DNA of 64,000 nucleotides, taken from Oscillospiraceae bacterium. GTDB taxonomy: Bacteria > Bacillota > Clostridia > TANB77 > CAG-508. The first letter of the stretch is position 1; every line of letters begins with the position of its first letter. A program made the position numbers and the translations under genes. Shown piece by piece: positions 16,949 to 26,243 of the stretch. The notes beneath the pieces are model-generated. The model did no database searches and was not told where the DNA came from. It saw only the letters and a program-made list of their open reading frames with translations. The DNA lies in assembly GCA_009778695.1 (NCBI GenBank), contig WRFS01000001.1, positions 37,765 to 101,764 of the forward strand, given 5' to 3'.

Positions 16949-19409
16949 ATGAATAACACTAGAACTAACGAACATGCAAAAGAATATCTAAGTAAAAATC
17001 CAGTAGACCATTCTATTGGATTAAAACCAAATGAAGTTAATAATAGAATAAAATCAGGTAAAATAAATAATTTCAAAGAAATTCCAAGTAAAACAATATT
17101 GGAAATAATTAAAACAAATTTATTTACTTTATTTAACATATTGTGTTTTACATTAGCAATACTTGTATTAATTACAGGACAACGTCGTAATATTTTTTTT
17201 ATTGTTGCAATTGTGTGCAACCTTTTTATTGGAATAATACAAGAAATTCGTGCTAAAAAAACCATAGAAAAATTGTCGTTACTGAAACAAAGTAAAACCA
17301 CAGTATTACGTGATGGAAAAGAAGTTCAAATTAATAAAGAAGAAATTGTTCAGGACGATATTGTTCTATTAAAAAAAGGATTACAAGTTCCTGTTGATGT
17401 AATTGTAGTAGGCGATGAGACAGTAGAGGTAGATGAATCTTTGTTAACAGGAGAATCTGATTATATTGTAAAAAAACATGGAGATATAATTTATTCTGGA
17501 AGCTTTATTATGCAAGGTGGAGGAAAGGCACAAAGCTATAAAATAGGGAAAGATATGTACATAAACCAACTAGGTTTAGAATCAAAATCTTTTGAAATTA
17601 AGAAATCTGAAATACAAAAAGCAATAAATAATATTATAAGAACAATTACATTCTTTTTAGTACCAATAGGAATATATCTTTTTGTAATTCAACTTTTTTT
17701 CGTTCATCAAGCGTGGGATGAGGCAATTTTAAGAACAGTTACTGGAGTTATAGGAATGATTCCAGAAGGATTGGTTTTACTAACTTCAGTTGCATTTGCA
17801 GTTGGAGTTGTAAACCTTGGAAGGCTTAATACGTTAACTCAAGAACTATCTAGTATTGAAACTTTAGCTCGTGTGGATACCTTATGTTTAGATAAAACAG
17901 GAACCTTAACAGAAGGTGATTTAAAAGTAACAGAAACTATTTATTTTAATGAAAACGAGGCATATATAAATACAGTGTTAGCTACTATTGCGAAGTATGA
18001 AAAAGAACAAAATGTTACTTCAAAAGCAATAAAAGAAAAATATGAAAACAGTATGGATTGGAAAATAAAAAATACAATTTTATTTTCATCAAAAACTAAA
18101 TGGCAAGCAATGGAATTTGAAGAAGAAGGCACATGGGTGTTAGGTGCACCAGATGTAATTATTCCAGAAAGCGAAAAAGAAATAAGAGAACAGGCGAACA
18201 GCATAGCAAAGAATGGATACAGGGTATTGGCATTATTATCCGTAGGGGTCGGCGTCCCCGACGACCCGAGTGGCTACGTACGGAAATTCTGCTAGCGGTT
18301 CTAACAATTTGCCATTACCCAATAACCTAAAAACCCAAGCATTAATTGTGCTAGAAGATAAAATTAGAGATGATGCAATAGAAATTATAAATTCATTTAA
18401 GAATGAAAAAGTAACTATTAAAATTATTTCTGGAGACAATGTAGAAACCATCAGAAATATAGCAAAATCTATTGGACTAAATGGGGAAATAGTAGATGCA
18501 AGTAAATTGCCAGACATAATCGATAATATAGAAGAAATGGTAGAAAAGACAGTTGCATTTGGTCGTACTTCTCCAGAACAAAAGCAACAAATAATAAAAG
18601 CATTGCAAAAAAATGGTCATATTGTTGCTATGACAGGGGATGGAATAAATGATATTTTAGCATTAAAACGTTCAGATTGTGGAATTGCTATGGGATCAGG
18701 TAGTGATGCAACAAAGGCTGTTTCAAAATTTGTATTATTAGATTCGAAATTTTCATCATTGCCAGAAATAGTAAAGCAAGGACGTAGGGTTATTAATAAT
18801 ATTAGTCGTGTTGCTAGTTTATTTATAGTAAAGACTACATATTCATTATTACTTTCACTAGCTTCTTCAATAGCAAAAATGCCATATCCGTATTTGCCAA
18901 TACAAATGGCGGTTGTATCTATTACAGCAGTAGGAATACCTAGCTTTTTACTTGCGTTAGAACCAAATTATGAAAAAGTAAAAGGTTCGTTTTTAAAGAA
19001 AATTGCATATAATTCTATTCCAAGCGGAGCAATGATTGCTATACTTATTTTTTGCGTAGCACAGTTTAGAGAATATATATATACAGTTCTAACAGTATTT
19101 GGAGTAACAAGTATCACAGATACAGAGGCTGCAACGATTATTATAATTATTATGGGTATGATACAAATGTGGACACTGCTAGATATAAGTAAACCTTTAA
19201 CTTTATATAGAAAATGTGTGATTGTAGGTGTGTTTATTTTATTTAATGTAGGTATTTTTGTAGGTGGAATTTCAAAGTTCTTTAATTTAATTCCTTTACG
19301 AATTGAGCTTTATGCAACTGCAGTTGTAGTTTCAGCGGTGGCAATATTTATTATATGGGTGGTGAAGAAGGTTTTGAAAAAAATGATATTTAAAGAAGCA
19401 ATATCTTAA
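16949..19409 (+). CDS. Cation-transporting P-type ATPase, read through a +1 shift at CGG
   Basis: Zero frame: N-terminal membrane helices, a TGES actuator motif (LLTGESDY), the PEGL motif in the transmembrane ion-site helix (GMIPEGLVLLTS) and the phosphorylation motif DKTGT (Asp 315). It then stops at 18295. A GTAGGGGTCGGCG...GACGACCCGA palindrome is inserted at 18241-18270 in the nucleotide-binding domain. Codon 445 is CGG (18281). A +1 shift there continues through NLKTQALIVLEDKIRDDA, TGDGINDILAL and six C-terminal helices, for 819 aa. The PEGL signature suggests the CtpE-like group, but the transported ion is not evident. An internal GTG at 18270 could instead start a separate C-terminal polypeptide. 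Confidence 0.8.
18241..18270. repeat. Palindromic repeat inserted in the P-type ATPase
   Basis: CGTAGGGGTCGGCGTCCCCG followed by ACGACCCGAG, the same type as in uvrC. Comparison with the ordinary sequence between G-Y-R-V-L-A-L-L and L-P-x-N-L-K suggests about 20 extra residues here. Confidence 0.8.
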
Positions 19410-19419
19410 TCCAGGGTAA

Positions 19420-19745
19420 TTTTATGAAATACTACCAAATTGTAATATTTCATAAAATAACAGAACTGTAGGGGCGAGCATTGCTCGTCCGATTATATAT
19501 AATATCGATTTTGTTCCCAATTAATAACATTGTCAATTATATATTGCTTTATAAGATAATATTTTTTTCATTCCTTACTATGTACTCATAAAATAATCTT
19601 TGATTCTGGGATAACTCTCAATAAAGATATTCTATTTTTTGTACATATTGCATATTAAATTTGATTAATCTCGGACGAGCAATGCTCGCCCCTACAGTTC
19701 TGTTGTTTTATGAAATACTACAATTTTGTAACAATCGATGAAATA
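19420..19745. repeat. Repeat-only intergenic region, with direct repeat copy 2
   Basis: It contains an inverted partial copy (GAACTGTAGGGGCGAGCATT near 19465), AT-rich filler, then the second copy of the direct repeat (19642-19745). A further degenerate GTAGGGGTGACC...GCATACCCC unit follows near 19843-19890. I see no gene in 19410-19977; a 94-codon open frame at 19710 runs across these repeats and has no Shine-Dalgarno. Confidence 0.8.
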
Positions 19746-19977
19746 ACCCTAATCTTAATCTTAATCTTAAAATCCTTGAAAAATCGTGTAATTTATGATA
19801 AAATTATAAACAGTGAGTTTTTATTTTATATAGGAAGATATGTAGGGGTGACCAGTGGTTATATACGATGTGCAGTGCATACCCCTCATTTCCTAACAGT
19901 AAATTTTAGAAAGAGGAGGACCAGCGATTCTTGTGAGTGTGTTTGGCAAATATTAATTTCATACCAAAGGAGATTTT

Positions 19978-20523
19978 ATGAAGTTATTCATTAAAGAAGC
20001 GTTTCGAATGCCAGGACTTATTATACCATTAGCTATTGCATTCGTGTTGCTTGGGATTGTAGTATATAGGTGGGAACCTGCCATTAACAATCCATTGGTA
20101 CAGTTGCATAAAATGGGCGAGCAACAGAAGAAAATTGTTGAAATCGTGAATCAACGGTGTGAGTTGGTGAATAACCTTATACAATTAACTCAAGGATCTA
20201 TCGAGCGAAAGTGGTTTTCATCCAATAAAGAATTGAGCGGAAAGAATCACGATTCGGCCGCTGAGCTAAAGGAGGCACTTGGTAAATTGATATCTTCAGT
20301 TTCAACGGAAGATATTCAAGATATCAAAAAACAAAGTGATGAATTGGATATTCAACTAAAGGGGTATTATGGGTTATTAGAGGCATATAGTGTCTCTGAA
20401 AACGAGTACAGATACAGTGTGCTATGGGGAAAGTTGAAGGCGAATCAGCATATGCTACAGGAGGAGTTAAAGAAATACGATGAAATTTCTCAAAAGTACA
20501 ATGCTGTATTGTCGAACCCCTAA
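19978..20523 (+). CDS. LemA-like membrane-anchored protein
   Basis: 181 aa with one N-terminal membrane helix (about residues 11-28) followed by a long helical domain. IVNQRCELVNNLIQLTQG aligns by pattern with the LemA helix (R-x-D-L-I-P-N-L-V). Preceded by AAAGGAGA at good spacing. Codon 60 is an in-frame CGG that matches the conserved LemA Arg. A +1 shift there would end translation within a few codons, so here CGG should mean Arg. Base and codon use (GCG, CGT, CGA, GCC) is unlike the AT-rich neighbours, which suggests recent acquisition. It is one of two exceptions to the CGG frameshift pattern. Confidence 0.6.
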   Translation: MKLFIKEAFRMPGLIIPLAIAFVLLGIVVYRWEPAINNPLVQLHKMGEQQKKIVEIVNQRCELVNNLIQLTQGSIERKWFSSNKELSGKNHDSAAELKEALGKLISSVSTEDIQDIKKQSDELDIQLKGYYGLLEAYSVSENEYRYSVLWGKLKANQHMLQEELKKYDEISQKYNAVLSNP

Positions 20524-20545
20524 TAACTTCCATTTCTAAAATTTT

Positions 20546-20587
20546 ATCCCTATTGTGAGCATGCTAAATGCTTGCAACAGGGATATT
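20546..20587. terminator. Bidirectional terminator
   Basis: TATCCCTATTGTGAGCAT pairs with ATGCTTGCAACAGGGATA, followed by TTTT. It is placed between the convergent LemA-like and ArsR-type genes. Confidence 0.7.
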
Positions 20588-20854
20588 TTAAATTGTTTTA
20601 ATTAAATTTATTATTTCATCATCATCAATATAGTAATAAACTTCTGCTCCAATTTTTTTAGATTTCACAATTCTTGCAGCTTTCAATTTTGATAAATGTT
20701 GAGATATGTTAGATTGACCTGCACCTAAACATTCCTGCATATTGTTAACATTACACTTGTTTTCAATTAATCCTTTTGCAATACATAATCTAATTGGATG
20801 AGCCAAAGCCTTCAATACTTCAGCTTTTTTTTCATATTTTTTATATTCATCCAT
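20588..20854 (-). CDS. ArsR-family transcriptional repressor
   Basis: 88 aa winged-helix protein. Conserved ArsR blocks are ALAHPIRLCIAKGLIE, a recognition helix region GQSNISQHLSKLKAARIV, and a C-terminal wing (KKIGAEVYYYIDDDEI). Two Cys (C in CNVNNMQECLG) could bind metal, but the usual ELCVC motif is absent. Transcribed divergently from the YjcZ-like gene. The AT-rich spacer (20855-21011) has several A/T dyads that could be its operator. Confidence 0.85.
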   Translation of the reverse strand: MDEYKKYEKKAEVLKALAHPIRLCIAKGLIENKCNVNNMQECLGAGQSNISQHLSKLKAARIVKSKKIGAEVYYYIDDDEIINLIKTI

Positions 20855-21011
20855 ATTTATTGCTCCTTATTTATTACTTAATATATTACGATATATAGCA
20901 ATGTGTTAATATTAGAAAAATTTTAGTAACATAATTTTTATATATAGCATAAGATATCTTATAAACAATATTAGTATATTATAATATGCTAATACTTAAG
21001 GAGGTGCTAGT

Positions 21012-21155
21012 ATGGGTGAAGATTTGAAAGGTTTAAGAGGTTGCAGTGGAAATAGCTGCGGACCATTAGGTGGACTTTTTGGTGATAACGGAATGTTATT
21101 AATAGTATTATTTTTATTATTTTTTTCAAATGGTTTTGGTTGTGACAGAAACTAA
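21012..21155 (+). CDS. YjcZ-like small sporulation-type peptide
   Basis: 47 aa from the ATG at 21012 after TAAGGAGGTGC. A Gly/Cys-rich N-terminal half ([17 protein letters not shown]) is followed by a hydrophobic helix ([16 protein letters not shown]) and a short polar end. This pattern resembles the tiny YjcZ family found in spore formers, whose role is unknown. It lies between the ArsR-type gene and rplM. Confidence 0.5.
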   Translation: MGEDLKGLRGCSGNSCGPLGGLFGDNGMLLIVLFLLFFSNGFGCDRN

Positions 21156-21310
21156 TAGTAGCGAAAAAATTCACTTTTATATTGACAATTTCACAAATTT
21201 ATATTAAAATGTTATGGTGTTATGTGAAAATAGAAAAAATAAACTTCTCCCCGGTTGTTTATTTAGAAATTATACATAACCAACATTCAATAGATGGAGG
21301 AAATATAAAA

Positions 21311-21748
21311 ATGAATAATACAACATATAGTGCTAAAGCAGGTGACATTGTAAGAAAATGGTATATAATTGATGCTAGCGGAAAACCCCTTGGAAGGGTA
21401 GCTACAGAAGCAGCCAAATTATTAAGAGGAAAACACAAACCAACATTTACCCCTAATTTAGATACAGGTGATCATGTTATAATAATTAATTGTGAAAAAG
21501 TAGTTTTTACAGGAAAAAAGCTAGACAAGAAAATATATAGAACTCATTCAGGTTATGTAGGAGGAGTTAAAGAAACCACTGCTAGAGTGATGATGGAGAC
21601 TAAACCACAAAAGGTGATGACTATTGCAATTAAGGGAATGCTTCCAAAAACAAAATTAGGAAGACAAATGCTAACAAAATTAAGAGTATATATAGGCGAA
21701 AATCATGAAAATCAAGCACAAAAACCAGAAATATGGGAGGTAAAATAA
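21311..21748 (+). CDS. rplM: 50S ribosomal protein L13
   Basis: 145 aa from the ATG at 21311, after TGGAGGAAATATAAAA. Typical L13 blocks are [46 protein letters not shown] and [12 protein letters not shown]. Its TAA overlaps the ATG of rpsI (TAATG), so the two are coupled. A longer open frame starts at 21182 but lacks a Shine-Dalgarno. The sequence 21182-21310 is a leader with a TTGACA at 21182 and may carry the usual autoregulatory site. Confidence 0.97.
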   Translation: MNNTTYSAKAGDIVRKWYIIDASGKPLGRVATEAAKLLRGKHKPTFTPNLDTGDHVIIINCEKVVFTGKKLDKKIYRTHSGYVGGVKETTARVMMETKPQKVMTIAIKGMLPKTKLGRQMLTKLRVYIGENHENQAQKPEIWEVK

Positions 21749-22155
21749 TGGCTAAGACAAAAACAGAAAAAATAGTATTTTGTGGTACAGGTAGAAGAAA
21801 AAAAGCTATAGCAAGGGTTAGACTTGTTGATGGTAAAGGCGATATTACTATAAATGGTAAAAAAATAGATGACTTTTTTGGATTAGAAACATTAAAAGTT
21901 ATAGTAAAGCAACCATTAGTATTAACGAATACATTAGACAAATATGATGTTATAGTTAAAGTAATAGGTGGTGGATATACTGGTCAAGCAGGAGCTATAA
22001 GACATGGTATTGCAAGAGCTTTACTACAAGCAAATAGCGAATATAGGTTATCTTTAAAACAAAATGGATATTTAACAAGAGATTCAAGACAAAAGGAAAG
22101 AAAGAAATATGGTTTAAAGAAAGCAAGAAAAGCACCACAATTCAGTAAGAGATAG
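21748..22155 (+). CDS. rpsI: 30S ribosomal protein S9 (host gene of an integrated element)
   Basis: 135 aa from the ATG at 21748, ending in the canonical ...[12 protein letters not shown]. The ATG overlaps the rplM stop; GGGAGGT lies 9-10 bases upstream. The last codons (AGTAAGAGATAG, 22144-22155) serve as the integration core of the 7.8-kb element. Because the core restores the same sequence, the S9 C-terminus is unchanged by insertion. Confidence 0.97.
   Translation: MAKTKTEKIVFCGTGRRKKAIARVRLVDGKGDITINGKKIDDFFGLETLKVIVKQPLVLTNTLDKYDVIVKVIGGGYTGQAGAIRHGIARALLQANSEYRLSLKQNGYLTRDSRQKERKKYGLKKARKAPQFSKR
22144..22154 (+). other. attL core in rpsI
   Basis: AGTAAGAGATA is identical to 29967-29977. 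The flanks agree further: TTC before it at the left and TTT at the right. Confidence 0.8.
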
Positions 22156-22189
22156 TTACAAGACATTTTTGGGTATTAACCAAAAGTCT

Positions 22190-22232
22190 TATAGAAAGGC
22201 TACAAACGCTGATAGCGTTGGGCTTTTCTTTT
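22190..22232. terminator. Terminator after rpsI, at the element's left end
   Basis: AAGGCTACAAACGC-TGATA-GCGTTGGGCTTTTC followed by TTTTT. It serves the convergent rpsI and integrase genes. Confidence 0.55.
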
Positions 22233-22280
22233 TTTCTTTCTGTCATTTATATACCTATAAATTTCTATGAATTTTTACTA

Positions 22281-22311
22281 ATATGTCACCCGTATGTCAC
22301 CCATATGTCCC
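22281..22311. promoter_or_regulatory. Three phased integrase arm-type sites
   Basis: ATATGTCAC, GTATGTCAC and ATATGTCCC start 11 bases apart, one helical turn. A fourth GTATGTCAC lies at 29916-29924 near the other end. This fits arm sites bound by the N-terminal domain of a tyrosine integrase. Confidence 0.65.
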
Positions 22312-22315
22312 ACTT

Positions 22316-23350
22316 TTATATAAGGTCTATTGTAGCAATTAATTCATCAATACTCTTGTGTGTATAAACATCTTCTGTAATATCCTGTGAAGAATGTCCT
22401 ACTATTCTTTTTATACATAATGGGTTAGCATTCGCTGAATTTAACAAACTAATTCCTGTATGTCTGCAATCGTGTGGGCAATGTTCCATTCTTAATTTTT
22501 CCATAATATTGTCAAACTTTTCTCTGCGGTAATTAGAATATTGCATTTGCCTATCAAAAGCATTTGTTATTAGATATTTACAGTCTTTATTCTGTTCATA
22601 ATACTTACGAATGAATGGCTCTATCTTTTTGTTTATCGGTATAATTCTATTTATACCTGCTTTTGTTTTTAAACCACCTATCATATATCTTTCGTCTAAA
22701 TGGACATTTTCAATTTTAATATCTAGCAACTCGCCAACTCTCATAGATGTATAAATCATTATTAAAATTGTATCCACAAAACTAAGTTTATCAACATTAT
22801 CCCATAGTGTTTGTATTTCTTCTGTTGTAAATGGTTTTCTGTTTACCTTTCCTTCTCTGTGACCGACATCTACATATGTTGCATAGTCTTTTTCTACAAT
22901 ATCATTTTTCATTGAAAATTTAAAAAGGACATTAAATAATGTTTTTATCATTGCTCTTGTCGGGTGTGCCATTCCGCAGTTATCTATAACTGCCTGTAAA
23001 TGAGTTAATCTAATATCTTTCATTCTTAATTTGTATAAAGAATGGCAATATCTGTTAAAAGCATTTTTATAATTTGTAATAGCACTATCACTGACATTTT
23101 TAAAGTGGCTTATTGACCATTTATTAAAAACTTCTGAAAAAGTTATCTGATTTTTAGAAATATCATAAGGACTAGAATTATATTCTTGTAATGCTTGTAT
23201 AGCCTCTTCTTGATTTGAGAAATAACCTAGGTTGATAAATGTTTGTTTTCCATCATCATCAAACCCTTTGGTTATTCTTACTCTAAATGGTCTTCTTCTT
23301 GGTTTATCTTTTAATTTAGAAATTGAACCGTAACCGTTTGGAAATCTCAA
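22316..23350 (-). CDS. Tyrosine recombinase / integrase
   Basis: 344 aa. An N-terminal arm-binding AP2-like region (RPFRVRITKGFDDDGKQTF) and a core-binding domain are followed by the catalytic domain with R (TSMRVGELLDIK), H-x-x-R (HDCRHTGISLL), H (RIVGHSSQDI) and the nucleophile Tyr (DVYTHKS). It catalyses insertion into and excision from the rpsI 3' end. Read leftward, with its end near attL as usual for such elements. Two CGA or similar Arg codons but no in-frame CGG. Confidence 0.93.
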   Translation of the reverse strand: MRFPNGYGSISKLKDKPRRRPFRVRITKGFDDDGKQTFINLGYFSNQEEAIQALQEYNSSPYDISKNQITFSEVFNKWSISHFKNVSDSAITNYKNAFNRYCHSLYKLRMKDIRLTHLQAVIDNCGMAHPTRAMIKTLFNVLFKFSMKNDIVEKDYATYVDVGHREGKVNRKPFTTEEIQTLWDNVDKLSFVDTILIMIYTSMRVGELLDIKIENVHLDERYMIGGLKTKAGINRIIPINKKIEPFIRKYYEQNKDCKYLITNAFDRQMQYSNYRREKFDNIMEKLRMEHCPHDCRHTGISLLNSANANPLCIKRIVGHSSQDITEDVYTHKSIDELIATIDLI

Positions 23351-23379
23351 TTTTCACCTTCCATTCTGCCCAAACAAAG

Positions 23380-23700
23380 TTATACTTTGTCCATTCTACT
23401 ATAACCAATATTATTTTTGCAAGCTTTTACCCCTAAATATTCTTCAAGTAATTTTGGGGAAATGTGATATGTAAATCTGCTACTTAACTGAACGGCAGTT
23501 CCTATGGGTAATAGTCCTCTTTGTAATCCAATTCTGACAAATTGTTCACTTTTTCCCATTAGCTTTGCAGTTTCTTTAATGGTTAAATTTTTAATAGCTT
23601 TTGTATTTATTTCTTCTGTTGGCTCTTGTATACTATCACTGCCTAGAAGCTTATAATATGTTTCCTTATCTATCTTTTTATTATTAAATAAATTATTCAA
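23380..23700 (-). CDS. Excisionase-like / MerR-type helix-turn-helix protein
   Basis: 106 aa. The central block LTIKETAKLMGKSEQFVRIGLQRGLLP is a winged helix-turn-helix of the excisionase/HTH_17 type, followed by a C-terminal segment (YHISPKLLEEYLGVK). It lies directly upstream of the integrase on the same strand, 29 bases away, so it is probably cotranscribed. That favours a recombination directionality role, with a transcription factor as the alternative. Confidence 0.7.
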   Translation of the reverse strand: MNNLFNNKKIDKETYYKLLGSDSIQEPTEEINTKAIKNLTIKETAKLMGKSEQFVRIGLQRGLLPIGTAVQLSSRFTYHISPKLLEEYLGVKACKNNIGYSRMDKV

Positions 23701-23948
23701 AAGTTGTAAATTTGTACTTTTGTCTAGTGTATTATTTTCGATATTGGTATTTATATTTATACCCCCTCTAGCAATAAAAGTTAAATACTTTTATTGCAAA
23801 ACAAAAAAGTGCAACAATTCGTTACACTTAAATTTTATTTTTTAAAAAAGTTTTTAGTACAAAATGTTAAATTTTATTAATCATTCCTTTCAAAGTCTGA
23901 CTACCAACTTTAATAAGCCTTATTAAGGCAATAATTTTAATTTATAAA

Positions 23949-24143
23949 TTATTTATTTTTTATGTATTTTACTATGTCTTTATCTTCTATTTCTAACACT
24001 TTAACTATTTTTTTAAATAATTCAAAGCTTGGCAAGCGTTTTGGCTCTTCTTCTAATCTTTGATAGTGTCTTGTTGATATTCCCAATGCTTCCGCTACTT
24101 TTTCTTGTGTATAGCCTTTTTTTATTCTATATTCTTTAAACAT
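23949..24143 (-). CDS. XRE-family repressor of the element
   Basis: 64 aa helix-turn-helix protein (MFKEYRIKKGYTQEKVAEALGISTRHYQRLEEEPKRLPS). Size and sequence are typical of a compact phage/element repressor. Three dyad operators lie between it and the divergent gene at 24273, one of them inside the promoter of that gene. Together they form a regulatory switch. Confidence 0.85.
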   Translation of the reverse strand: MFKEYRIKKGYTQEKVAEALGISTRHYQRLEEEPKRLPSFELFKKIVKVLEIEDKDIVKYIKNK

Positions 24144-24159
24144 TTTTATATCACTCCCT

Positions 24160-24243
24160 ACGACATATTATGTCATTTTTCTTCATCTATTGACACGACA
24201 TATTATGACGTGTTATAATTTTCAATACGACATAACTTGTCGT
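24160..24243. promoter_or_regulatory. XRE operator-promoter region
   Basis: Three ACGACA-N-TGTCGT type dyads: 24160-24176, 24195-24212 and the near-perfect ACGACATAACTTGTCGT at 24227-24243. The middle one lies between a TTGACA (24190-24195) and a TATAAT (24214-24219), so repressor binding would block polymerase directly. The first overlaps the repressor's own start region. Confidence 0.8.
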
Positions 24244-24272
24244 ATTTGCCCCCTTAAAAGCAAGGAGTAGTT

Positions 24273-25355
24273 GTGAAAAGTAACAGTCTTCGTAAAATAT
24301 TAAAAGCAGTAGTAGCCATAATAATTTCTTTTATTATATTTGCGACTGCTGTTGTTGTAGGTTTTAACTGGGAAAAGATATTTACAACTATTGGAATTAC
24401 AACAAGTTCCATTCCTCAAAAGAGTTATTATATTAATTCTATAGAAGAATTAAATTCTGTTTTTGATACTCAAAGCATTAGCATAAATGATGTGTATCAG
24501 TTAATCAAAGAAAGCGAAAATTCGAGCGAAATTAAATCTTTGCTTAATGAATTTGTTAAAGATAATAATAAAGTCTACCCTAACCAAAACTGGTGGATTT
24601 TTTATCAAAATTTAAAAAAAATAAAGTTTGAAAAAGAAACCGAATATTCAGAAAGTTTTCCGTCTAATTTTTCTGCTTTATTCACTCCTAGTACATGTAC
24701 TATAAAGTATTCCGCCACTTTAGATGAGGAAAAATTAAAAATCGCCATAAGACATGAGCTTACTCATTCTAAATATAGAATAGACACTAAAGTAGATAAT
24801 TATACTATCAACATTAAATTTGCTGATTATAATTCTGATTACGGTCGTTCTGTTTATGAAATGCTAACAAGTTTAGAAAATTCCTATTGCGGAAATTATG
24901 ATGATAACGGCTATATAAATGAAAGATTTTTATTTCAGCCATTAATAGAAGAAGTAGGAATAAAAGAGATAACAGACGCACTTAACGAAAACATTTATAC
25001 TTTTATAAATTTATGCAAGCCATATTATAGTGACATAGAGGATTTTATTGTCTGCGTGGATACCTACTACGATTTTCTATATAGCACAGATAAGAATGCT
25101 GATTTGAATAAAGATTTTATTGATAAATTAAGTACAATGAGTATAAATTTATTTTTGCAAGTAAAATCATATCAATTGGAAAATAATAAAATCAGCTTTA
25201 AAGATTATCAAAAAGAAGCAGAAGAATTTAAAACTGGGTTATATAAGACATTAACAATAAAAAAATCTGCAACTACTAATGTGATAACTGCAACACAAAT
25301 AAATACTCTGTTTGCTGATATGCAAAACAAAGCGTTAGAAAATATTAATTTTTAA
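24273..25355 (+). CDS. Membrane-anchored HExxH protein, putative metallopeptidase
   Basis: 360 aa from a GTG at 24273 (AAGGAG upstream). One N-terminal membrane helix (about residues 11-30) is followed by a large soluble domain with H-E-L-T-H at residues 161-165, inside KIAIRHELTHSKYRID. That suggests a zinc-dependent peptidase outside the membrane. I do not recognise the family and no third zinc ligand can be assigned. Expressed from the repressor-controlled promoter. In an element it could act in cell-wall or surface remodelling, immunity, or transfer. No in-frame CGG. Confidence 0.6.
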   Translation: MKSNSLRKILKAVVAIIISFIIFATAVVVGFNWEKIFTTIGITTSSIPQKSYYINSIEELNSVFDTQSISINDVYQLIKESENSSEIKSLLNEFVKDNNKVYPNQNWWIFYQNLKKIKFEKETEYSESFPSNFSALFTPSTCTIKYSATLDEEKLKIAIRHELTHSKYRIDTKVDNYTINIKFADYNSDYGRSVYEMLTSLENSYCGNYDDNGYINERFLFQPLIEEVGIKEITDALNENIYTFINLCKPYYSDIEDFIVCVDTYYDFLYSTDKNADLNKDFIDKLSTMSINLFLQVKSYQLENNKISFKDYQKEAEEFKTGLYKTLTIKKSATTNVITATQINTLFADMQNKALENINF

Positions 25356-25359
25356 TATT

Positions 25360-26218
25360 TTATGCGGTTTCAGTTTCTAACCTCTGTTCTAATCTAGCAA
25401 TTCTTTTGTCAAGGTGCGGGTGTGAACTTTTTAATCGTTCCATTAAAGTAGGTTTATATCCTAAATCTAATTTTTTAAACGTGTATAATACTTCTACCAG
25501 TTCACTGCCGTATCCATTTTCTAATGCGAAATTGTCAGCTTTATATTCGTCTTTCCTCGATTTAATCATTAAAATTAAATCTATTAAGCCTACGATTATT
25601 AATAAACACTTTCGTAAAAGATTAAAGACAAATTGTTTTCCTTCTTTGTTTTCATCAAAACCAAAATAACTGTCGGTCTTATAGCTGTTAACTCCAAGAA
25701 ATTTAAGAATAGCAAATATGGATAATACAAAAATGTTACCAACTATTAAGACTAACTGAACTAAGGTATCGCCGACGGACAATATGACCGAATTCGTGAG
25801 CGAAGACACCCTTTATTTCTTCCGCTGATAAGGTTTCAACAGCTCCTCTTGTTATGGCAATAGTTCTTCTTCCCATCGCATAGGCATTAACGTGCATGCT
25901 TTCGTCGATGTATAACTTTATATTTTCACTGGAATAATTTTCTTTTTCTTTGACACTTTCGTAAACACTCTCAAATAATGGCATTAGAAATTCTTTATCC
26001 TTACTGGTTTTTAAAGATTTTACCCCAAATAAAAACCTAAGAATACCTTCGCCGACTGGTGAAATAGCAATAGCAATAAATATAATTTGAAAAATTATCA
26101 TATTAACAACGTAACCGCTACCGCTCCATATTAAATAGTCTAATAATAAATAAACTAAAATAATTATCCCTATAAAAATGATATTCCCTTTGCTGATATG
26201 TATTTTCATATTCTTCAT
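25360..26218 (-). CDS. M48-family metallopeptidase (HtpX-like), read through a +1 shift at CGG
   Basis: Zero frame: two N-terminal membrane helices and the zinc site HEFGH (residues 141-145), then a 15-residue nonsense tail. Codon 149 is CGG (25774-25772). Skipping its C gives HEFGHIVRGDTLVQLVLIV, the expected R/N-G-D continuation of M48 peptidases. A membrane helix, the downstream Glu ligand region (DEYKADNFALENGYG) and a conserved SSHPHLDKRIARLE end follow, for 285 aa. Membrane-bound zinc protease, cargo of the rpsI element. The family match across the junction makes this one of the clearest CGG frameshifts. Confidence 0.9.
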
Positions 26219-26243
26219 ATTTTCTTAATTCCTTTCATAAAAA

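Noticed and set aside
12744..19409. uvrC and the P-type ATPase as plain pseudogenes
   Set aside because: Taken alone this would be the default. The downstream halves keep intact catalytic motifs, and ten other genes show the same rule, so frameshifted expression is more economical. Not excluded for the ATPase.
18270..19409. ATPase C-terminal half as a separate gene from the GTG at 18270
   Set aside because: There is no Shine-Dalgarno, and the start falls inside a repeat. An isolated half of a P-type ATPase domain is not expected to work.
19710..19994. 94-codon open frame between the ATPase and LemA-like genes
   Set aside because: It crosses repeat sequence, has no ribosome-binding site and overlaps the start of the next gene.
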